A stretch of DNA of 64,000 bases from assembly GCA_003339415.1 (NCBI GenBank), contig PDHQ01000048.1, forward strand, positions 62,001 to 126,000, in the 5' to 3' direction. The notes below the pieces were generated by a model that saw nothing but the letters and a program-made list of their open reading frames with translations, ran no database searches and was not told the origin of the DNA. Source of the stretch: Ophiocordyceps camponoti-saundersi (nom. inval.) (lineage: Eukaryota; Ascomycota; Sordariomycetes; Hypocreales; Ophiocordycipitaceae). The stretch's first letter is position 1. Every line of letters begins with the position of its first letter. Below are positions 38,215 to 49,066 of this stretch, in pieces. The translations under genes were made by a program, and so were the position numbers.

Positions 38215-40846
38215 ATGGCGATCCAAAAGAAGCACGGCAAAAGCCGCTTGGACAAGTGGTACAAGCTCGCCAAAGAGAAAGGATACCGTGCCAGAGCTGC
38301 CTTCAAACTTATCCAACTGAACAAAAAGTATGGCTTCTTGGAAAAGAGTAAAGTCCTATTGGATCTTTGCGCTGCGCCTGGTGTGAGTTACAATTACCTC
38401 TAAACTGAGTCGACTTTACCAATGAGACTTACAAGAGACGCAGTCCTGGTGTCAAGTGGCAGCAGAGGTAATGCCAGTGAACAGCCTCATTGTTGGCGTT
38501 GATCTGGCACCGATCAAGCCAATTCCTAGAGTCTACACTTTTCAGAGCGATATTACTACCGACGCGTGTCGTGCCACTATTCGACAACACTTCAAAACAT
38601 GGAAGGCTGATACAGTCCTGCACGATGGTGCCCCCAACGTTGGTACTGCCTGGGCACAAGATTCCTTCAACCAGGCTGAGCTTGCTCTTCAAGCGACGAA
38701 GCTCGCGACCGAGTTTCTGGTCGAAGGCGGCACATTTGTCACCAAAGTCTTCCGATCAAAAGACTATAATCCGCTGCTTTGGGTACTAAATCAGCTTTTT
38801 ACCAAAGTGGAAGCTACAAAACCTCCTTCGTCTCGAAACGTATCAGCCGAGATATTTGTCGTTTGCCGCGGCTTCAAAGCACCAAACCGGCTCGATCCCC
38901 GCCTTTTGGATCCAAAAGCTGTGTTCGCGGAACTCTCAGGAGCTACACCAAATCACGAGGCCAAGGTATACAATCCCGAAACCAAAAAGCGCAAGCGTGA
39001 GGGCTATGAGGAGGGCGATCACACTCAGTTTAGACAAATCCCCGCCAGCGAGTTTATTGAAGCTGCCGATCCAATCGCTATACTTGGGACTTGCAACAGG
39101 CTTCACTTTGACCATTCGGCTTCTGGAGACGTTGCGTTGGCCGCGCTGGAAAGGCTTCCCGACACGACGCCCGACATTCGAGATTGTTGTGCAGACCTTC
39201 AGGTTCTGGGTCGCAAGGACTTTAAGCTCCTTTTGAGATGGCGACTGAAAGTGAGGAAGATATTCGGGCTAAGCACAAAGACGCCAGCCGTCCCGGAAAC
39301 AGTAGAAGAAGTGGCCGAGGTTCAATCTATGGACGAGGAACTCAAGATTCAAGAAGAGCTGCAATCTATGAGAGACAAGGATCAAGCTAAGAAGAAGCGC
39401 GAAAAGCGCAGGGAGAACGAACGCAAACAGCGAGAAATTGTCAGGATGCAGCTGAACATGGTTGCTCCAATGGACATCGGCATGGAGGAAAGTGGCCCGA
39501 TTGGCGAAGGGTCCATGTTTTCACTCAAACAGATTGACAAGTCAGATGCTCTGCGCCGTCTCTCTCGCGGCAAAATGGTTGTTATACCAAGTTTAGAAAT
39601 GGACCGGCAAGACCAAATGGGACAGCCTGAAGACGACGGCGAGAGCGATGTGGAAGGCGACCGACTTGAACGACAGCTTGACTCCTTGTACGAAAATTAT
39701 CGCGAGCGAAAGGCCGAGTCCGATGCCAAGTACCAGGCCAAAAAGGCGAGAGAGGAGCACAATGACGATGAGTGGGAAGGACTCTCAGAAAGTAGCGCAT
39801 CCCAGACCAGGGAGCAGAGTGGCTTCGAGGAAGAGGATTCATCTGATGAGGATTGTGACCAACCCCCTTTAAGCAAACTCGTACGGGACCTCGACGGGGC
39901 AGAGGCAACAAGCGGCGGCTTATCCAAAAGAGCTGCAGCATTCTTCAGTCAACCCATATTTCATGGAGTGGCTGATATTGCTCGAGAGACATCGGCTGCC
40001 GGAGAATGCGAGATTGACGGAAACCCGAGAGGGACGAAGGTGAAGAGACAAAAGTCCGGCCAAGAACAAACCTTCAATACCAAAACACCGAAGCACGCTG
40101 CTGAGCAATCTCACAGGGATGATGAGCAGAAAGGGAATTTCGAAATGGTAAAACGAACAGAAGTTGACGACTGGGAAGAGGTGATGCTGCGTCCTGACGG
40201 AAAGCCTGGTAAGTTTGTTGATTGGATATCTACACATCGAGATCTCTGTCACGGCGCTGCTCAAAGGCTCGTGCTAACGGAAGATGTAGATATCGACATC
40301 GTAACGAGCGAGGCAATGACTCTGGCGCATCAGCTCGCCACTGGTCAAAAGACGTCGCACGATGCCGTAGACGATGGTTTCAACAAGTATGCCTTCCGCG
40401 ACCGGGACGGGTTACCGGAGTGGTTCCTCGACGATGAGTCTAAGCACGACAAGCCCATGAAACCCATTACGAAAGCGGCTGCGCAGGCGATCAAGGAGAA
40501 GCTGCGAGCTTTCAATGCTCGACCCATCAAAAAAGTACGGGAGGCCAAAGCTCGTAAGAAGTTCAAGGCGGCGCAACGGCTGGAAAAGTTGAAGAAGAAG
40601 ACGTCATTACTCGCCAACGATGAAGGCATGACGGAAAAGGAGAAGGCCGAGAGCATCGCGAAGATGCTTAGTAGGGCCGCTCGCAAGAAGCCAACACAGC
40701 CTGCCAAGCTCGTGGTGGCGAAGGGACCTAATAGAGGCATCCAAGGTCGTCCGAAGGGTGTCAAGGGCCGATACCGCATGGTTGATCCGAGGATGAAGAA
40801 GGAACTACGGGCTCAGAAGAGGATTGCTCAACGCAGGAAAAGGTGA
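38215..40846 (+). CDS. SPB1: SPB1, AdoMet-dependent 2'-O-ribose rRNA methyltransferase
   Basis: Nucleolar methyltransferase of 60S ribosome biogenesis; in yeast it modifies the A-loop of 25S rRNA. Exon 1 is 38215-38382 and exon 2 is 38444-40846, separated by a 61-bp phase-0 intron (GTGAGT...CAG). The product is 856 aa, close to the usual length. Residues 1-210 form an FtsJ/RrmJ fold: [14 protein letters not shown] (AdoMet motif I, 49-62), [10 protein letters not shown] (about 73-82), and a K31-D117-K157-E192 tetrad in [21 protein letters not shown] and SAEIFVV. The intervals of 86, 40 and 35 residues equal those in E. coli RrmJ. The middle is acidic and coiled (E/K-rich, about 355-420; SDEED segments near 460-530). 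The C-terminus, very rich in Lys/Arg with [20 protein letters not shown], is the Spb1 C-terminal domain. The start is the first Met of a perfect family N-terminus ([16 protein letters not shown]). It converges with the JmjC gene, with 73 bp between stop codons. Confidence 0.97.
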
Positions 40847-40919
40847 GAAGATGAAGATAAAACATGATAGTTGCTACATGTCTCCTCGAAAGGTAGTTCG
40901 CCTTCGTGGATGGTAGAGC

Positions 40920-42256
40920 TCAGCTATCTAGAGGGGTGACTGCGCGGATAAAGGTACTGAAAGGATATAGCGTTCCGCTAAATTCCATGTCATACCTGGG
41001 TAGGTAGGTAGTCAGTAAATATAGATCTCCGTGTGATTGACGGTACAAGGTGCGGAGTTTGGTCTGGTTCTCATCCCGTATCACGCATGATGAACCTATG
41101 ACAGACTGCTGACTGACCAGTAGTTGATAGCGACGACGAAGCCTCCGGAGTCTACTGGACAAGACTGTGTGACCTTATGATACCTTGAGAAAGGCCACAT
41201 TCTCAGCCATCGTGCTTGGTTGCGAGGATCTCATGGTCGCAAGTAGGGTCAAGAGTGTAGACTTTTTCGGACTCTGAACTCACCACATGGCCGGCAAGTA
41301 GAGCATGTCCCCTGGCTCCAAAGTGACGCGCAACGGTCGCGCGAGATGCGAGACAGAAGTAGGGTTCATCTTTGGTTCATCCGGGTCCCAAGTAACGAAG
41401 GGAAAAGGCTCGCCGTGTTCGTCAGGGTGCAGAGACAAGCCGTCGTCAGTCCGAATGTATGTAGCCGGTGGAAGAAGCTTCTCATTCATGCAGGCATGGC
41501 ACAGTGGCGGAAGAAGAACAAAGTGTTTTCTGCCCACTATTTGAACAAAAATGTTCTCGAAGTTGTCCTTATGGGTTGCGGTCGATGATCTCGAGTTACC
41601 TATCCAGAGGTTTACCGCATCGGGTGGTTTTTGGAGAGCAATGCGGGCAAATGGTATATCTTTCTGAGCATCTCGATAGAGAGCCAGATACTCGTCACGG
41701 AGATTGTCATTTTCTGGGCCCAAAGGATGCTTAGCATCATATAATAATCACGTATACCGACTGAAGGCAGGGGAAAGGGATAGCAGCTAACGGGTCTGCG
41801 CATATCTCACCTCCGAGTCGGAGGGAAAGGCCGGATCATTCTCTTGCTGTACAGTGTAGGTGAGAAATTCATCGAAAGGCTGAAGCTCTTCATGTGGTTT
41901 CGCCAGGACGATCCTATTGAGCGCGGGACAGAATGTCGGCGAGTCGGCGTTGCTGAGCGATATCAAAAGGTGAGAAAGGTACGGACAGTGTGCATGGTCA
42001 TCTCATACCCCTTGGGAGTGACGGCCACGTTGACTAGTTGACCTGCGAGAGCCTGCCTCAGATAGGCCGAGTTCCATTGAGATGTTGCTCTCCAAGAAGA
42101 TGCGCCGCCCCGGACAACGAATGGTGAGTTGCGGGAGACGAAGCGCATGAACTCGAGGGGACTCGGCTCCGAATCAAGCTCCTCCACGAAGGGAGGGTTT
42201 AGCTCATTGTATGTTGAAATCAGCTCCTCCAACGCTGACAGTATGGAAGTAGCCAT
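40920..42256 (-). CDS. JMJD7-type JmjC hydroxylase
   Basis: Fe(II)/2-oxoglutarate oxygenase of the JMJD7 group; the human member is a (3S)-lysyl hydroxylase of DRG GTPases. There are five exons: 42256-42009, 41952-41792, 41713-41284, 41183-41118 and 40995-40920. The introns are 56, 78, 100 and 122 bp, all GT-AG, and the frame is kept at every join. The product is 326 aa (human 316). Landmarks: VNVAVTPKG running into NADSP across intron 1, YAQTQNDNLR across intron 2, KPPDAVNLWIG, then THKDNFENIFVQIVGRKHF with iron ligands H184 and D186, PATY, LRVTLEPGDMLYLPAMWYHKV with the distal ligand H282, and INYWYDM at the end. All catalytic residues are present. The last intron's acceptor tract is made of CTAC repeats. 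The direct substrate in fungi is inferred from the family only. Confidence 0.93.
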
Positions 42257-42425
42257 TAAGACGGAAGTGCTGTTTCATAGTATGAAGTTTTTATAATTCA
42301 TATTTAAAGAGGTAATGTAAGGTAGATAGTAGGAAAGAAATCTTAGTAAATCTTTTATCAGCCTAGTAGCTGTTTTATACTGCCTACCTACCTACCTACC
42401 TAGGTAGGTAGGTACCTAGGTAGGT
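42257..42425. other. Spacer upstream of the JmjC gene with palindromic microsatellite
   Basis: Contains a moderately AT-rich patch (42260-42380) and the longest mixed (CCTA)n(TAGG)n tract of the spacer at 42383-42425, directly beside the miniature element. Confidence 0.6.
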
Positions 42426-43213
42426 GATGGGCAGGCATGAGGCCCTGCCACGGAAGGCACGTTTGGTACGGCTTGGGGCATAAATTGGCACGACCCCCCT
42501 CCCCCCTTTCTAGACAGATCATTATCCTTAGGTCAAATTGAGCACGACTATTCTGCCGCTTTGGGGCACTATTCCTTTCTTTCTAGTAACCGAGACAGGG
42601 GGCCGCAAGGCCCGTGTGACGACCTCTCTTCCGATCACGATAATATCTAATCTGCCTACGCCTGCCGCTGCCGCTGCTACCTTTGCTTGCGACTGCTTAA
42701 CGCCCGCCGCGATAACGACTCCGGCGATAATAACTGCCTGCGAGCCCGGCTACCGACGCCGCTGCCCTTAGGGGCCTTTTACCTTTTCTGCCCTTATAGC
42801 CTTGATCTTCGACCTTCTGTGGCCTAGAGCGATGCTCGGCCTGCCGGCTCCTTTTCTTCTGTTTTTTCTATGTGTGCCCTGTGTGGCTTGTTTTTTTTCG
42901 GCTCCGTTGATGGCTAAGGATGGCCCGGATGCCCTGTGTTTTCTGTTGCCCGCGAGGGTTTTTTTTCTGCCGGTTGAATGGTGCCTTGATGAGGCTTTGA
43001 GAGACTGAGTGAGGGTCGAATTCCCCTTTATCTGCGTTGTTGGTGATAGACTTGATGGGCAGGCATGAGGCCCTGCCACGGAAGGCACGTTTAGTACGGC
43101 TTGGGGCATAAATTGGCACGACCCCCCTCCCCCCTTTCTAGATAGATCATTATCCTTAGGTCAAATTGAGCACGACTATTCTGCCGCTTTGGGGCACTAT
43201 TCCTTTCTTTCTG
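42426..43213. mobile_element. TRIM-like miniature element with 159-bp terminal direct repeats
   Basis: Two 159-bp direct repeats (42426-42584 and 43054-43212) start GATGGGCAGGCATGAGG and end CTTTCTTTCT. They differ at two positions only, one G/A and one C/T, both in CpA/TpG contexts. They enclose 469 bp of GC-rich, non-coding sequence. TAGGT occurs before (42421-42425) and after (43214-43218) and could be a target duplication, but the left one lies in a TAGG microsatellite, so this is weak. No TG...CA ends, primer site or polypurine tract was found. The assignment as a terminal-repeat retrotransposon in miniature is therefore structural only. Confidence 0.6.
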
Positions 43214-43274
43214 TAGGTATGGACATACGTGGCACGGATTACTAGAGTTTTAATTCCTAATAGACTACGGAGTT

Positions 43275-43434
43275 GGTGGGCAGGCATGACGCCCTGCCAT
43301 GGAAGGCACGATTGGTACGGCCGCGAGTACAAATTGGCACGACCCCCCTCCCCCCTTTCTGGACAGATCATCATTCCTTAGGTCAAATTGAGCACGACCG
43401 TTTTGCTGCTTTGAGGCATCTATCCTTTCTTTAT
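43275..43434. repeat. Solo terminal repeat of the TRIM-like family
   Basis: A third, more diverged copy of the 159-bp repeat. Its flanks carry an imperfect 17-bp duplicate, TAATAGACTACGGAGTT (43258-43274) and TAATAGATTATAGAGGT (43436-43452), 13 of 17 identical. Confidence 0.75.
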
Positions 43435-43999
43435 GTAATAGATTATAGAGGTACGGATACGGTATACCTACCTAGGTATCCGACTATCGAAAGGAAAAAA
43501 AAAACCCTGCCTGTCAAAACCGCGCCGCCCCCCCAACCCATGCGCGTAGGTAGGTACAGCTAGACGGCTGGTCGGTGAGGGGATCAAATGGGCCGTTCAC
43601 AGGCACAAGAAATTGGGTCAATTGCACGATTGATTCAATGCCCCTTGATTGATTGATGATGTGTCAAGTCTAAAAATGGAGATGCCCATTCTGGCAGCTA
43701 ATTACTAAATAGTCACCTGACCGAATAACGTAACCCTTTTGTGTATGGCCCCTGCTAGCTGGTACTTATGTACCTATATAGGTACATATATACACGCATA
43801 AGGCAGGGACCGCAGGGCTAGCCCAAAAAACATCACGTGACTGTCTTGTCGAATAGCTTCCAGGTACCACGTTCCGTCCGCCCTGGGCGACAGTAAGACA
43901 GAGATCCCTTGAGATAGGCCGATTTCGCGAGCAGCTGTCCGCGAGCGCGTGAGACGCATTCCTTGCACGTCATGATCACGGAAAACTCATTGCCGGCTG
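43435..43999. promoter_or_regulatory. Upstream region of the P5B ATPase gene
   Basis: 565 bp before the chosen start codon. It holds small TACCTACCTAGGTA (43465-43478) and TAGGTAGGTA (43546) tracts, and a TCACGTGA palindrome at 43833-43840, 160 bp before the start codon. No other gene was seen. Confidence 0.4.
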
Positions 44000-46900
44000 A
44001 TGGTCGCTAATGCATTGCCGATGAACGACGACGAGAATCTCGCGAGCAGGCGCCGTAATGGCAGCCACCCGGGGGTTGGAACTCTTCCTTCGACACTCTA
44101 CCGCCTGAACTCGAATCGGAGCAGCTCAAGCGTATTTGAGGATGTAGAGATGGCGCAAGACGAGGTTGGCTTCGAAGTGGCTCCCGTAGGACGGAGCACA
44201 GAAGGAGGTTCTGACTGTCGTGATCTAGCAATACTCCGGTCCTATGGCAGAGAGCTTCCCTTCTAGCGCTTCAGCATTCTCTCATCGCAGAGCACGCGCT
44301 CCTTCGACAACGAGCTTCTCCTACTATGACGAGGAGGCATCTGCACCCTTTCTGACTTTATACGACCAAGAATCTGCACGCTCTCGGAGGGGCACCAACG
44401 ATGGCTATGCAGGAAGGAGCATCAGCGATGTTGGTGAAGCGCCAGACTTCGACTACTGTCCCACCGATGAACAAGGCCAGACGGACGATGAGCATGACTT
44501 TCCTCATGATTATCCGCTGAGTGTGCACCCCGCTTTGCAGTCTCAAGATTCATCTCAGGTCCGGCTTCTCCGGCGAGATAGTGCGGCTACGGCTGCTAGC
44601 CTGCGTGAAAAGTCGGGTCGTACAAGTCAGAAGCTGTACATGACAAACGAGGACTTGACGATTGTGATCGCCGGATTCAGTACAAGACGCGTTGGCCGCG
44701 CAGCGTACGTTCTCCTATGTGTGCTTTCCTTCGGCTTGGCCTTCCTTCTGTTTCGTTGGCTTCCTCGCTGGCACGTCGCAGTTATAGGTCGTCCTTGCCC
44801 GTTGAGGGACTGCGATTGGGTTGTTGTTGAGAACCAATGGGGCGAGCTAGTCATCTTGTCTGTCAAGACGCAGCTCTATGGTCGGCCAATTTCTACGATG
44901 TTCGGCCTGCCAGTGAAGCTGTTTCCCTATGGCCTAGATGACGAATACGATCCCTTAATGGATCAGCTCCGCACTCTAGACTATCGTCATGTCCGCCTCT
45001 GCTTTCACCCTCTTCAGGACCAATTCGTTCTTTCTACAGGGTGGAAAGACCCCGATTGGACGAACATTCGCTCGGTTCGCACCGGCCTGGATAGCGACAA
45101 GAAAGCAATGCGAGAAGTCATGTTTGGAAATAATCTCATCGATACTGGAGTGAAATCTGTTGGGCAGTTACTGATTGAAGAGGTCCATCATTCGCTGTCC
45201 CCGATGATCTACATGATACTAATGGTCTCTTCGTCCGCAGGCTCTTCATCCATTCTACATGTTTCAGGTTGCCAGCTTGGTGCTTTGGTCATTAGACGAA
45301 TATTACTACTACGCCGCCTGCATCTTCATCATATCAGTGGGAACCATTACAACCACCTTGGTCGAAACCAGAGCAACCATGAAGCGCCTCCGCGAAATCT
45401 CTCGCTTCGAATGCGACGTTAGAGTACTCAGGAATGGCTTCTGGAAATTTGTTTCGTCAAGCGACCTGGTGGCTGGGGACGTCTATGAACTGAGCGACCC
45501 AAACCTCAACCTATTACCTGCCGACAGCCTTTTGCTTAGCGGTGACTGCATAGTGAACGAGAGCATGCTCACAGGTGAGTGCCCTGTGCTTCGATCAGGA
45601 TATCAGCGTGTTGACAGCCGCAGGCGAGTCTGTACCAGTGTCGAAGCTTCCGGCTACAGACCAGACCCTGAGACTTTTGGACCTTGGCGCATCGTCTGTT
45701 TCGCCCGAGGTGTCGCGACATTTCTTATTCTGCGGAACCAGAATTATCCGAACCAGGCGACCACAGGAAGACCATGGTGGCGATGCTGCCGCCCTCGCCC
45801 TTGTGGTGCGAACAGGCTTCAACACCACGAAAGGTGCCCTTGTTCGCTCGATGCTATTCCCTAAACCATCGGGATTCAAATTCTATCGTGACTCATTTAG
45901 ATACATCAGCGTCATGGCCGCCGTGGCGGGAATCGGCTTCGTTGCGTCTTTCATCAACTTCCTGAAACTGGGATTAGAATGGCATCTTATCATTATCCGA
46001 GCCTTGGACCTCATCACTATCGTGGTCCCACCCGCACTTCCCGCTACACTTACGATTGGGACCAACTTCGCCATCGCCCGTCTAAAGAAGAAGCAGATAT
46101 TCTGCATTAGCCCCCAGAGGGTAAACGTGGGGGGCAAATTGGATATCATGTGCTTCGATAAAACTGGCACGCTGACCGAGGACGGTCTGGACGTTCTCGG
46201 CATCAGAGTCGTCACTGCAGAGACAAAAAGATTTACCGACCTGATCTCGAAGCCTCCCTTAGTGGAAAGCAAAGATAGCGCGGGCTCGGCCTCCTCAAAT
46301 GCGCTGAAAGCGGTGCTCCATACAATGGCTACTTGTCATTCATTGCACTCAATAGAAGGAGAGCTGGTCGGAGATCCTCTAGACGTGAAGATGTTCAAGT
46401 TCACAAGGTGGTCCTTCGAGGAAGGGAGGGAAGGAACGGTTGAGGGCGAAGATGACGAGCAAGGCAGCCTTGCACCATCGGTCGTGCGGCCTCCGGATGT
46501 AAGTTGGTTCCGACCATCGAGATTTGAGTGAGGTTCCGTCTAACATGTTGACACAAGGGATCCCGAGAGCTCGGGATGCTTAAGTCCTTCGAGTTTTTGC
46601 CTCAGTTGCGGCGGGCAAGTGTAATTGTCCGTCACTTTGGACAAAAGAGCGGCGACATATTTGTCAAGGGAGCGCCCGAGGCTATGCGGGAGATTTGCCG
46701 CGAGGAGAGCTGTGAGCACCACTTCCTCCGACAACTCGAGATACTAGCTAAACCTAGCAGTTCCGAGCGACTATGAAGAGCAGCTCTCTTATTACACGCA
46801 CAAGGGATATCGCGTCATCGGCTGTGCCATGAAACATCTGCCGAAACTGAGCTGGGTCAAGGCACAGAAGATGCGTCGATCCCATGTGGAAAGCGAACTA

Positions 46901-48591
46901 AACTTCACTGGTTTTATTATATTCGAAAACAAATTGAAACCAACAACGGCTGCCGTGTTAAAGGAATTGTCGAACTCCGGCATAGGCGCCGTGATGGTCA
47001 CTGGTGACAACATCCTCACGGCCATCAGTGTTGCGCGTGAAAGCGGACTCCTGGATCGACATGCACACTGCTTTGTACCAAGGTTCTCCCGAGGTGAGTA
47101 CAGTCTTTTGATGGTTGCCTAGCGCGTCAGAAGCTGACACGCAGTAGGCGATGCCCGAGATCCCGAAGCCCAGCTTCATTGGGAGAGCATCGACAACAGT
47201 AACTACAACCTCGATAGCTCCAGCTTAATGGTATGTATTGCTTTTTATTTTACAGTCGATGTTGGCTTTTGGAGAGACAGCCATACTGATAACAGCACAG
47301 CCTCTTACAGCGCCTCCCGAGGTGAACACATCCCTTCCATACGAGATATCTAACATTCGGAACTACTCGTTGGCCGTCAGTGGTGAAGCTTTCCGATGGA
47401 TCGTCGATTATGCGCCTTCAGAAGTTCTCCGGAGGGTATGTGATTTATACGCTTTCGGGCTTGTCGGACCCACTTTTGACGCAACGACTCTAGATGCTGG
47501 TCCAAGGCAAAGTGTTTGCCAGGATGTCACCCGACGAGAAACACGAGCTTGTTGACAAGCTTCAAAGCCTTGACTACTGCTGCGGGTTCTGTGGCGACGG
47601 CGCAAACGATTGTGGCGCCTTGAAAGCTGCAGACGTCGGGATCTCATTGTCTGAGGCAGAGGCGTCTGTGGCAGCGCCTTTCACGTCTCGTGTATTCGAT
47701 ATTCGTTGCGTCCTAGAGGTCATCAGGTATTTTCCGCATACCCCTGTATGGCATTTATCTCTTCTATGCTCACATGAGTACAGGGAAGGGCGAGCCGCAT
47801 TGGTGACGAGCTTCAGCTGCTTTAAATATATGAGTCTCTATTCAGCAATCCAATTCACGTCGGTCAGCTTTCTCTACGCCAAAGCGTCAAATCTAGGCGA
47901 CTTTCAGTTCCTTTTTATCGACCTACTTCTCATTTTGCCCATTGCCGTTATCATGGGATGGGCGGGACCGGCTGCCAACCTGTGTCGGAAACGGCCGACG
48001 GCGGACCTGGTTTCGCGCAAAGTTCTGACGCCTTTGTTAGGGGTCATGGGCATCTGCATTTTCGTACAGGGCGCTGCCTACTTGACGGTCCGAGAACAGC
48101 CATGGTATTTGCCGCCGAAAATCAGTCACGACGAGTCGAACATTGAGAACTCGGAGAACACGGCCCTATTCCTAATTTCATGCTTTGAATACATCTTTGC
48201 GGGTGTGTTACTCAACGCAGGACCGCCTTTTAGACAGCCATTTACACAAAACTGTGAGAAACCACTTGGTCCGACAAGACAACCAAGCTGACCGTAGCCA
48301 GGGCCTTTCATATTCACTATTGCTCTGGCGCTGTTGGCCACGACTTATACGGTGCTCGTACCTGCGCGGTGGCTTGGCGAGCTTATGGAGCTTACTCCCA
48401 TGAGCTGGGATTACAGGTTGTTTTTGGTGGGCTTGGGCATCTCGTTTCTGTCCCTCTCGTGGGCGTATGAGACCTACGCATCCATGCCACTATCGAGATG
48501 GCTAGGCGTCATAGCACGAAGCTTGACGGGCAAGGGGAAGCAACGCAAGCAATACAAGGAGATTCGGGAGGAGATTCGGCGCAACATGTAA
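44000..48591 (+). CDS. P5B-type ATPase (YPK9/ATP13A2 group)
   Basis: P-type pump of the P5B class; members sit in vacuole/lysosome membranes and the human homologue exports polyamines. Eleven exons: 44000-44185, 44229-45182, 45241-45574, 45624-46498, 46558-46711, 46758-47093, 47148-47230, 47301-47435, 47494-47726, 47784-48253 and 48302-48591. The frame holds throughout, giving 1349 aa. Landmarks: a Ser-rich cytosolic N-terminus; first membrane hairpin near 200-230; [12 protein letters not shown] and DEYYYYA before the A domain; SMLTGE (TGE 491-493, split by an intron); [13 protein letters not shown] (PPALP 627-631, the P5B mark); [10 protein letters not shown] with phospho-acceptor D670; KGAPE (820-824); VTGDN (916-919); [16 protein letters not shown] (from 1053); and C-terminal membrane segments. 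Intron 1 (43 bp) is the least certain; a GTAGAG donor at 44141 also keeps frame. Intron 6 ends CAGTAG, so two acceptors 3 nt apart are possible. The substrate is not readable from sequence. Confidence 0.93.
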
Positions 48592-49066
48592 TGAGGGTAG
48601 GGACCTCGTGGCTTTCGTTAGCGATCTGTATGGAGTTGGGGCTTGGCTTTCAGTACTTACATATTGACGCAAATCGAAGCAACAAGCAACTGTTTAAGGG
48701 GCGGCTGAACGATATGAAAGTGCTTATCTAGATACTTCGGCAGATGTAATGCGCTACATGTTTTCCAACCTCATCATGTCTGTTCCCTGTAGCTCTGGAT
48801 ATCCATGTACCTACCTACCTACCTACCTACCTACCTAGGTAGGTACTAGGTAGGTAGTCTTCCGTACGGATATGGCTCTCAGTCTCAGTGCAGGCGGCCA
48901 GTTTCGGAAAGGTCAACTTATGTTTAGTAATATGTTAACGGGATCTATCCGTACTACACCTATTACCTGCCAGACTACGGATAGGTAGGTACTAATGACA
49001 AGGTAATCGAAGCTGTGTCGTTACTACGTAGCGCAAGCGACACGCAGCGAAGAGACAACATAGACG
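48592..49066. other. Spacer with large palindromic microsatellite
   Basis: 475 bp between the ATPase stop and the methyltransferase start. 48808-48857 is the longest clean (CCTA)n(TAGG)n palindrome of the window (seven CCTA-type units, then TAGG units). A smaller tract lies at 48983-48992. No gene was seen. Confidence 0.7.
48808..48857. repeat. Palindromic (CCTA)n(TAGG)n microsatellite
   Basis: TACC units run to a central CCTAGG and continue as TAGG units. The two halves can pair into a hairpin. Confidence 0.9.

Noticed and set aside
42538..43119. Several 70-110 codon open frames inside the TRIM-like element
   Set aside because: They overlap each other on both strands, are rich in low-complexity Pro/Ala/Arg, and show no domain. 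They follow from high GC without stops.
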